Assembly (NCBI GenBank): GCA_002419445.1
Contig: DIGC01000060.1
Coordinates: 1 to 19,935 of the forward strand
Source: Caryophanales bacterium UBA5732
GTDB lineage: Bacteria > Bacillota_I > Bacilli_A > Izemoplasmatales > Hujiaoplasmataceae
Length of the DNA stretch: 19,935 nucleotides
Direction of reading: 5' to 3'
Made by a program: the position numbers and the translations under genes. Each line of letters begins with the position of its first letter. Within the stretch, counting starts at the first letter, position 1. Under the pieces are notes generated by a model that did no database searches, was not told where the DNA came from, and saw only the letters and a list, made by a program, of their open reading frames with translations. Positions 14,129 through 19,935 of this stretch are shown here, one piece after another.

Positions 14129-15084
14129 TGAATATTCTCGAAAAAGAGAGAAAACTAATCGCTCTTGAAAAACAGATTAACGAGTTAGGCAAAGCTGAAT
14201 CAGTAGCTAAGTTGATGGAAGAAATAGATAGCTATAAAAAAAATGAAATGACCAAACTTACTGCTTGGGATCGAGTTTTATTGGCTAGGCATCAACAAAG
14301 ACCAAAAACTTTGGATTTTATTAATTATATAGCTGAAGATTTCATTGAATTACATGGTGACAGATGTTATGGAGACGATCCGAGTATTATAGGTGGAATC
14401 GGGACTATTGACGGTATACCTTTCACAATTATTGGCCATCAAAAAGGTTATACAGTGGAAGAAAATATCGAGAGAAATTTCGCTATGCCTCATCCAGAAG
14501 GTTATCGAAAAGCTTTGCGACTAATGAAACAAGCTGAGAAATTTAATCGTCCGATATTAACTTTTATTGATACTCCTGGAGCTTATCCGGGTATTGGCGC
14601 TGAAGAGAGAGGACAAGGGCAAGCAATTGCTCAAAATCTCCTGGAAATGAGTAAATTAACTGTCCCAGTGATTTCTGTAGTAATCGGTGAAGGCGGTAGT
14701 GGCGGAGCATTAGCCTTAGGTTTCGCAAACAAAATTTTAATGTTAGAAAATGCAACTTATTCAATTCTCAGCCCTGAAGGGTATGCTTCAATTATTTGGA
14801 AAGATGCTTCAAAAGCCCCTAAAGCTGCGGAAATTATGAAATTGACATCTTATGATTTGGATGAATTTAATATAATTGATGGAATAATAAAAGAGCCCCT
14901 AGGAGGTGCTCATTTTGACAAAGAGAAAACCTTTATCGAGACTAAAAAACGAATTATGGCTGAATATGATAGTTTAAAACGTTTATCAAAAACCGAAATT
15001 AACTATTTAAGAAATTCAAAAGCTAGAAGTTATGGATTTTTACAAAGATTTAACTATGATAATATCGGAGGTTATAGCAAGTGA
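14128..15084 (+). CDS. accA: Acetyl-CoA carboxylase carboxyltransferase subunit alpha
   Basis: AccA pairs with AccD in the alpha2-beta2 carboxyltransferase. The 318-residue product has a helical N-terminus, DRVLLARHQQRPKTLDFI, ELHGDRCYGDDPSIIGG and IDTPGAYPGIGAEERGQG. The oxyanion glycines lie in GEGGSGGALALG. Length matches the roughly 319-residue E. coli protein. A TTG at 14125 and an ATG at 14128 are both in frame. The AGGAGGG at 14114-14120 has 7-nt spacing to the ATG and only 4 nt to the TTG, so the ATG is taken. It overlaps accD by one base and fabH by four (GTGA). Confidence 0.97.
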   Translation: MNILEKERKLIALEKQINELGKAESVAKLMEEIDSYKKNEMTKLTAWDRVLLARHQQRPKTLDFINYIAEDFIELHGDRCYGDDPSIIGGIGTIDGIPFTIIGHQKGYTVEENIERNFAMPHPEGYRKALRLMKQAEKFNRPILTFIDTPGAYPGIGAEERGQGQAIAQNLLEMSKLTVPVISVVIGEGGSGGALALGFANKILMLENATYSILSPEGYASIIWKDASKAPKAAEIMKLTSYDLDEFNIIDGIIKEPLGGAHFDKEKTFIETKKRIMAEYDSLKRLSKTEINYLRNSKARSYGFLQRFNYDNIGGYSK

Positions 15085-16049
15085 TTTTTACTAAGATATT
15101 AGGGACAGGTAGTTATGTACCCGAAAAAATACTTACCAATGAAGATTTAAGACAATATGTCGATACAACTGATGAGTGGATAACTTCTCGAACAGGCATT
15201 AAGGAAAGACATATCGTAACAAATGAATCAACTTTAGATTTAGCATATAACGCATCTTTAAGAGCAATAGAAGCTAGCGGAGTGGATATAAGCAATATTG
15301 ATTTATTAATCGTTGCGACAGTCACTTCCGATTATGCTTTTCCGGGAGTAGCTAATTTACTTCAAGCAAAACTCGGCTTAGAACATATTATGGCCTTTGA
15401 TATCAATGCGGCTTGCAGCGGTTTTATTTATACGATGCAAATCGCCGATAAAATGATCAAAAGTGGTGCTTATAAAACCGCTTTAATTGTCGGAGCTGAG
15501 ACTTTAAGCCGTTTAACAGATTGGCGCGATCGAAACACTTGTGTGCTTTTTGGCGATGGTGCTGGGGCGATGGTGATTGCTAAGAGCGATAAAAATAAGA
15601 TTAAAGATATTATCACTGCTTCAAGTGGTGATACGGAAATGCTTTTATATTGTAAAAACCCCGATTTAAAAGATCCTGAAGTTAACGCCATAAGTGTCCA
15701 AGACCATATTCACATGAATGGAACCGAGGTTTTTAAATTTGCTTCCAGAGCGATGCCTAAAACTGTTAAACAGTTATTGAAAAGAAATAATTTAACCATC
15801 GAGGATGTTAATTATATCATCGCTCATCAAGCTAATTTGCGAATTATCGACAAATCCGCTCGTGAGCTAGAAATGGATATGACTAAGATGTATATTAATA
15901 TTGATCGATTTGGAAACACTTCAGCTGCCAGTGTACCAATCGCGATTGACGAAGCTATAAAAAATGGTATATTAAAAAGAGATGATTTATTTGTCACTGT
16001 CGCTTTTGGTGGCGGATTGACGTGGGCTGGAGCCTTAATAGAATACTAG
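15081..16049 (+). CDS. fabH: 3-oxoacyl-[acyl-carrier-protein] synthase III
   Basis: FabH starts fatty acid chains by condensing an acyl-CoA primer with malonyl-ACP. The catalytic triad is seen at C112 (NAACSGFIY), H249 (IIAHQANLRI) and N279 (RFGNTSAASVP). The 322-residue length is usual. Translation begins at GTG 15081, overlapping the accA stop, with GGAGGT at 15067-15072 eight nt upstream. Whether the primer is acetyl-CoA or a branched acyl-CoA cannot be read off. It is followed by a 43-nt gap with a hairpin before fabK. Confidence 0.97.
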   Translation: MIFTKILGTGSYVPEKILTNEDLRQYVDTTDEWITSRTGIKERHIVTNESTLDLAYNASLRAIEASGVDISNIDLLIVATVTSDYAFPGVANLLQAKLGLEHIMAFDINAACSGFIYTMQIADKMIKSGAYKTALIVGAETLSRLTDWRDRNTCVLFGDGAGAMVIAKSDKNKIKDIITASSGDTEMLLYCKNPDLKDPEVNAISVQDHIHMNGTEVFKFASRAMPKTVKQLLKRNNLTIEDVNYIIAHQANLRIIDKSARELEMDMTKMYINIDRFGNTSAASVPIAIDEAIKNGILKRDDLFVTVAFGGGLTWAGALIEY

Positions 16050-16057
16050 TCGTTAAG

Positions 16058-16104
16058 AAAGGATTTCAACTTAAAATAATTTTAGTTGTAAAGTGATTAC
16101 TATG
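16058..16104 (+). promoter_or_regulatory. Unusual fabK translation initiation region with intervening hairpin
   Basis: The best Shine-Dalgarno, AAAGGA (16058-16063), is 29 nt from the GTG at 16093. Between them CAACT (16067-16071) plus AAAA (16073-16076) pair with TTTT (16080-16083) plus AGTTG (16084-16088), with T16072 bulged, forming a 9-bp hairpin. Folding it leaves 7 nt between AAAGGA and the GTG. An in-frame TAA at 16072 excludes an earlier start. The alternative is the ATG at 16102 using GTGAT (16093-16097) as a partial Shine-Dalgarno. Confidence 0.55.
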
Positions 16105-17025
16105 GATATTAGAGATTTATTACATATAAAGTACCCGATAATTCAAGGGGGTATGGCAAATATTGCCGATCACCGACTTGCTAGCGCTGTCAGTAACGCT
16201 GGCGGATTAGGCTTAATTGGCTGTGGTGGTTGGGATACTGATAGAGTCAGAGAAGAAATAAGAAAAACTAAAGCATTAACAGATAAACCCTTTGGCGTTA
16301 ATATCATGTTGATGAGTCCGTTCGCTGACGCTTTAAGCGATTTAGTTATTGAAGAAGGCATAAAAGTCGTAACTACAGGGGCTGGTAGCCCTGGTGTATA
16401 TATGAAAAAATGGAAAGAGGCCGGAATAATTGTTATTCCTGTCGTTCCTAGTGTTGCATTTGCATTGAGACTAGAACGTTCAGGAGCTGATGCCTTAGTT
16501 GTCGAGGGTACCGAAGCCGGTGGACATATCGGCGAAACTACAACCATGACTTTAGTTCCGCAAGTTGTTGATGCAGTTAAAATACCGGTGATAGCGGCCG
16601 GAGGCATTGCTGATCACAGAGGTTTTGATGCAGCGTTTGTTCTTGGAGCTAAAGGCGTGCAAATCGGTACGGTTTTATTAGCTAGTCACGAATGTCCTAT
16701 TCATATTAACTATAAAGAAAAAGTCATAAACGCCAAAGATACGGAAACAGTGGTGACTGGAAGACAGACTGGAGCGCCGGTTAGAGTTTTAAAAAATAAA
16801 ATGGCTAGAGAGTATTTGGATTTAGTTAAATATGGAAATGCAAGTTTAGAAGAATTAGAAAAGTTAACTTTAGGTTCACTAAGAAAAGCTGTCATTGATG
16901 GAGATATTGATAACGGTAGTTTTATGGCTGGTCAATGTGCTGGACTTGTTAAAGAAATCAGGTCAGTGAAAGAAATACTTGATGATATTTTTGAAAATAG
17001 TTTAGTGGCTAAAGGTATTATCTAA
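16093..17025 (+). CDS. fabK: Enoyl-[acyl-carrier-protein] reductase II, FMN-dependent
   Basis: FabK reduces trans-2-enoyl-ACP in the last step of each elongation cycle, using FMN and NAD(P)H. It is unrelated to FabI and is typically insensitive to triclosan. The TIM-barrel flavoprotein signatures are clear: YPIIQGGMA (14-22), GGLGLIG (37-43), VTTGAGSPG (93-101), EAGGHIG (141-147) with the conserved H145, and VIAAGGIAD in the phosphate-binding region. At 310 residues it is slightly shorter than the streptococcal enzyme. The start is unsettled: GTG 16093 (310 residues) or ATG 16102 (307). 2-nitropropane dioxygenase is the related family, but the fab context decides for FabK. The stop overlaps the fabD ATG. 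Confidence 0.95.
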   Translation: MITMDIRDLLHIKYPIIQGGMANIADHRLASAVSNAGGLGLIGCGGWDTDRVREEIRKTKALTDKPFGVNIMLMSPFADALSDLVIEEGIKVVTTGAGSPGVYMKKWKEAGIIVIPVVPSVAFALRLERSGADALVVEGTEAGGHIGETTTMTLVPQVVDAVKIPVIAAGGIADHRGFDAAFVLGAKGVQIGTVLLASHECPIHINYKEKVINAKDTETVVTGRQTGAPVRVLKNKMAREYLDLVKYGNASLEELEKLTLGSLRKAVIDGDIDNGSFMAGQCAGLVKEIRSVKEILDDIFENSLVAKGII

Positions 17026-17957
17026 TGAAATTAGCATTTATGTTTTCTGGTCAAGGGTCACAATACTTAGGTATGGGAAAAGAGTTTTATCAAAAATATG
17101 ATTATGTAAGGGAAATCTTTGATTTTGCTGAAAAAATAACCAGTTATCCGATTTCTGAAATTTGCTTTGAAGATGAAGTTAGATTATTTCAAACCAAATA
17201 CACTCAAGTGTGTATGTTTACGCTTTATCAAGCAATTTTAGCGGTTCTTAAAACACATAACATCGATGCTGATTACAGTATGGGTCTAAGTTTAGGTGAA
17301 TATGGTGCTTACTTACACAATAACATTTTTGATTTTGAAACAGGTCTTAAAATTGTTAAGCAAAGAGCGCTTTTAATGGAGAATGCTGTTCAAAAAACTT
17401 CCGGTAAAATGAGTGCGATTATTGGTCTTAATGCTACGACAATTGAAGAAATAATTAAAGAAGTACCAGGATACGTTACTATTGCTAATTACAATACTTA
17501 TGACCAACTGGTTGTCAGCGGTGAAGAAAAAGCAGTTAATTTATTGAATGAATGGGCCATTGAAAAAGGAGCTAAACGAGCAATTTTATTAAGTACAACC
17601 GGTGCGTTTCATTCAAAAATGATGCATGATGCCGAAAAGGAATTCAGAAGTTTTTTAGATGAAATTAATCTTAAAGAACCTACAAGAAATTTACTGGTAA
17701 ATCTTACTGGTGATTTCCATAAAACAGAATCGCAACTGAAAGATATTTTCGCAAAACAATTATCCAATAGCGTTAAGTTCTATCAAATGGTTGAACAACT
17801 TATCACTTCTGGTGTAGACACGTTTATCGAAATAGGTCCAAAGAAAACATTATGTAGTTTTGTGAAAAAAATTAATATGGAAGTAATGGTTATGAATATT
17901 GAAGATGACTCTTCATTAATTCAAACTTTAAGTAAAATGGAGGAAAACCATGGATAG
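17025..17957 (+). CDS. fabD: Malonyl-CoA:ACP transacylase
   Basis: FabD moves the malonyl group from CoA to ACP, supplying the extender unit. The 310-residue protein starts KLAFMFSGQGSQYLGMG. It has the nucleophile elbow GLSLGE with Ser89 (GHSLGE in E. coli; the Leu form also occurs in streptococci), Arg114 (KQRALLM) that holds the malonyl carboxylate, and His196 in TGAFHSKMM. The ANYNTYDQLVVSG segment is family-typical. It overlaps fabK by one base and fabG by eight, so coupling is likely. Confidence 0.97.
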   Translation: MKLAFMFSGQGSQYLGMGKEFYQKYDYVREIFDFAEKITSYPISEICFEDEVRLFQTKYTQVCMFTLYQAILAVLKTHNIDADYSMGLSLGEYGAYLHNNIFDFETGLKIVKQRALLMENAVQKTSGKMSAIIGLNATTIEEIIKEVPGYVTIANYNTYDQLVVSGEEKAVNLLNEWAIEKGAKRAILLSTTGAFHSKMMHDAEKEFRSFLDEINLKEPTRNLLVNLTGDFHKTESQLKDIFAKQLSNSVKFYQMVEQLITSGVDTFIEIGPKKTLCSFVKKINMEVMVMNIEDDSSLIQTLSKMEENHG

Positions 17958-18693
17958 TTTAAAAAATAAAACAGTTCTCGTTACCGGAGGCAGTCGAGGG
18001 ATTGGTGAAGCGATAGCTCTTAGTTTTGCAAAAGCTGGAGCCAATGTCATAATCAATTATAATCAATCCCAAACTCAAGCAAAAAGAATTGTTCAAGAAA
18101 TCGTAAATTCAGGTGGAAAGGCTATTGCCGTTCAAGCTGATGTAGCTGATTTTGAACAAGCAAAGTCTCTTGTTGAAAAGGGTATTGAAGTCTTCGGTAA
18201 TATTGATGTTTTAGTAAATAATTCGGGTATTACCAAAGACAATATGATTATTAGGATGACCGAAGCTGATTTCGACAGTGTGATTGAAGTTAATCTTAAA
18301 GGAACATGGAACATGTGCAAGCATATAAGCAGATACATGCTTAAAAACAAATCGGGATCAATCATTAATATAACCAGTATTGTCGGAGTTATCGGTAATC
18401 CCGGACAATCAAATTATGTAGCTTCAAAAGCAGGAATAATCGGTTTAACAAAATCTTTAGCTAAAGAATTAGGAAGTCGTGGTATAACTGTTAATGCAGT
18501 TGCACCTGGGTTTATAGAAACGGAAATGACAGATAGGTTGCCGGTGGAAATAAAAGAAGCTTATTTAAAGCAAATTCCTTTAAATCGTTTTGGAAAAGCT
18601 GACGACATTGCGGATTTATGTCTTTTTCTAGCTAGTGAAAACGCAAGGTATATTACCGGACAAGTTATTGGCGTTAATGGAGGGATGATTTAA
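17950..18693 (+). CDS. fabG: 3-oxoacyl-[acyl-carrier-protein] reductase
   Basis: FabG reduces 3-oxoacyl-ACP with NADPH. The 247-residue short-chain dehydrogenase shows the cofactor motif TGGSRGIG (12-19), NNSG at 90-93 (usually NNAG), N115, and the catalytic S143, Y156 and K160 in YVASK. The C-terminal ITGQVIGVNGG is FabG-like. GGAGG at 17939-17943, inside the end of fabD, lies 6 nt before the ATG. Its stop directly abuts the TTG start of fabF. Identity as FabG rather than another SDR rests on the operon. Confidence 0.96.
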   Translation: MDSLKNKTVLVTGGSRGIGEAIALSFAKAGANVIINYNQSQTQAKRIVQEIVNSGGKAIAVQADVADFEQAKSLVEKGIEVFGNIDVLVNNSGITKDNMIIRMTEADFDSVIEVNLKGTWNMCKHISRYMLKNKSGSIINITSIVGVIGNPGQSNYVASKAGIIGLTKSLAKELGSRGITVNAVAPGFIETEMTDRLPVEIKEAYLKQIPLNRFGKADDIADLCLFLASENARYITGQVIGVNGGMI

Positions 18694-19935
18694 TTGGAAA
18701 CAGTCAAAAGAAGAGTAGTCATTACCGGCTTAGGAGCTATTACTCCTTTAGGCAATGATGCATCATCCACGTGGCAAAATGCTAAAAACGGAGTTAATGG
18801 AATTAAACATATAACTCATTACGATGCCAGCAACGATGAAGTTAAACTTGCTGCTGAAATCAAGGGGTATAACTTTGAAGCCAAATTTGGTTTAAAAGAA
18901 TTGAAAAGAACTGATCGTTTCATGCAACTAGCGATAATCGCTACTGATGAAGCTGTCTTAGACGCAAATATTGATTTTAACAATGAAACAGAACACAGAG
19001 TTGGTGTTTATTATGCGAGTGGTATTGGCGGTTTAGAAACAATATCAGAACAAAAAGACCGTTCGACGGAAAAAGGTTATAACCGCTTGAGCCCTTATTT
19101 TATTCCAAGTGCAATCATTAATTTAGCAGCGGGAAATATTGCGATAAAATATGGAATTCACGGACCGGTATTAAGTCATGTCACAGCCTGCGCAAGCGCA
19201 ACTAATTCTATTGGTGAAGCTTTTAGAGCGATTAGAGATAATTATTTAGATGTAGTAATTACTGGAGGTAGTGAAGCGACAGTGATTCCATTTGGAATTT
19301 GGGGTTTTGCGGTTATGCAAGCCTTAAATAGAGGAAACGATCCAGATTACGCAAGTATTCCTTTTGACAAAAACCGTAGCGGTTTTGTTATGGGTGAAGG
19401 CGCTACGACTTTAATACTAGAAGAATATGAACATGCAAAAATGAGAAAAGCAAAAATTTACGGTGAGATAGTCGGTTATGGTGCGACATGCGACGCCACT
19501 CATATCACTGGACCGAATCCTGAAGGAATCGGAGCAAGAGATTGTATGTTATTAGCTGTTAAAGACGCAAAAATAATGCCGAATGACGTTGATTATATCA
19601 ACGCTCATGGAACTTCGACACCATTGAATGACTCTGTTGAAACCATCGCGATAAAGAAGGCTTTTAAAGAACATGCATATGCATTAAATGTTTCTAGTAC
19701 TAAGTCAATGACCGGTCATCTTCTCGGAGCGTCCGGTGCTATAGAAGCGATGTTTACTTTATTGTCCGTCAAAGAAGACTTTATTCCGCCAACAATTGGA
19801 ACTAAAGAACTAGATCCAGTATGTGATTTGAATTACACCTTAGGAAAAGGTGTATCTAGGACAGTTAATTACGCCATTACCAATAGTCTCGGTTTTGGTG
19901 GTCATAATGCCACACTAGTTTTTAAAAAGTTTAAG
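18694..19935 (+). CDS. fabF: 3-oxoacyl-[acyl-carrier-protein] synthase II (stop beyond window)
   Basis: FabF condenses acyl-ACP with malonyl-ACP in chain elongation. Reading from the TTG at 18694 gives 414 residues, open to the last base. The Cys-His-His triad is at C166 (VTACASA), H305 (NAHGTSTPLND) and H342 (MTGHLLGASG). The C-terminal NSLGFGGHNATLVFKK is where the family normally ends, so the gene is essentially complete and the stop is probably just past the edge. GGAGGG (18679-18684) is 9 nt from the TTG, which follows the fabG stop with no gap. The product begins ETVKRRVVITGLGAITPLG, as expected. A dehydratase gene (fabZ) often follows, but cannot be seen. Confidence 0.96.
   Translation, partial: METVKRRVVITGLGAITPLGNDASSTWQNAKNGVNGIKHITHYDASNDEVKLAAEIKGYNFEAKFGLKELKRTDRFMQLAIIATDEAVLDANIDFNNETEHRVGVYYASGIGGLETISEQKDRSTEKGYNRLSPYFIPSAIINLAAGNIAIKYGIHGPVLSHVTACASATNSIGEAFRAIRDNYLDVVITGGSEATVIPFGIWGFAVMQALNRGNDPDYASIPFDKNRSGFVMGEGATTLILEEYEHAKMRKAKIYGEIVGYGATCDATHITGPNPEGIGARDCMLLAVKDAKIMPNDVDYINAHGTSTPLNDSVETIAIKKAFKEHAYALNVSSTKSMTGHLLGASGAIEAMFTLLSVKEDFIPPTIGTKELDPVCDLNYTLGKGVSRTVNYAITNSLGFGGHNATLVFKKFK

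Noticed and set aside
16170..16607. 145-codon open frame on the minus strand, inside fabK
   Set aside because: It is fully antisense to a gene with clear FabK motifs, has no ribosome binding site, and its product is low-complexity (Thr, Pro, Ser, Ala rich), as expected of a shadow frame. The other minus-strand frames in the window were rejected for the same reasons.
17286..17303. GLSLGE instead of GHSLGE in FabD, as a catalytic defect
   Set aside because: The Leu form of the nucleophile elbow is known in other Bacillota FabD proteins; Ser89, Arg114 and His196 are intact.
18217..18228. NNSG instead of NNAG in FabG, as a loss of function
   Set aside because: Ala to Ser at this position is a tolerated variant in short-chain dehydrogenases, and the catalytic Ser-Tyr-Lys and Asn115 are present.
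1..19935. Possibility that the organism uses the Mycoplasma code (TGA = Trp)
   Set aside because: TGA ends rplP, map, accD and accA exactly at expected C-termini, and tryptophans are encoded by TGG.
1..19935. Search for mobile elements, CRISPR arrays, tRNA or rRNA genes, or a novel gene cluster
   Set aside because: No transposase-like frame, direct-repeat array, cloverleaf or unexplained gene was seen; all genes belong to well-known ribosomal, secretion or fatty acid families.

Overview
This is an AT-rich stretch of a bacterial chromosome. Every gene I can support lies on the plus strand, and there are two functional blocks separated by a short regulatory zone. The gene order (S10/spc/alpha ribosomal cluster with secY-adk-map-infA-rpmJ inside it), the zinc-type S14, the Cys4 adenylate kinase, strong AGGAGG ribosome binding sites and FabK as enoyl reductase all point to Bacillota, class Bacilli. 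The AT bias could suit a lineage near Erysipelotrichales, Acholeplasmatales or Izemoplasmatales, but that finer placement is a guess. TGA terminates several genes (rplP, map, accD, accA), so the standard bacterial code applies and not the Mycoplasma code.

Block 1 (1-10127) is the end of the S10 operon plus the spc and alpha operons: rplP (5' end cut off by the window), rpmC, rpsQ, rplN, rplX, rplE, rpsN, rpsH, rplF, rplR, rpsE, rpmD, rplO, secY, adk, map, infA, rpmJ, rpsM, rpsK, rpoA, rplQ. Gaps are short, several stop/start codons overlap, and I see no convincing internal promoter. The block ends at a strong intrinsic terminator at 10095-10127. rpmJ (37 codons) is a real small gene that a length cut-off would miss.

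Regulatory zone (10128-11204): an extended -10 promoter drives a monocistronic biotin-protein ligase gene (birA-like, no DNA-binding domain), which ends at its own terminator (10965-10998). An AT-rich spacer follows. It carries a striking double dyad, two inverted 13-bp FabT-like boxes at 11109-11137, placed 5 bp upstream of a near-consensus sigma-A promoter (TTGACA, 17 bp, TAAAAT).

Block 2 (11205-19935) is a type II fatty acid synthesis operon: acpP, accB, accC, accD, accA, fabH, fabK, fabD, fabG, fabF. The ligase biotinylates AccB, and AccBCDA make malonyl-CoA. FabD moves malonate to ACP, FabH starts chains, and FabF, FabG and FabK run the elongation cycle. The dehydratase (FabZ) is not in the window and may lie downstream. 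Most genes overlap or abut. The exception is the 43-nt fabH-fabK gap, where the only good Shine-Dalgarno lies 29 nt from the start and a hairpin sits between them.

I found no mobile element, CRISPR array, tRNA, rRNA or clear foreign insertion. The gene content is core and conventional. The points worth a second look are regulatory: the double operator and the fabK translation start. I see no evidence of a previously undescribed multi-gene system.
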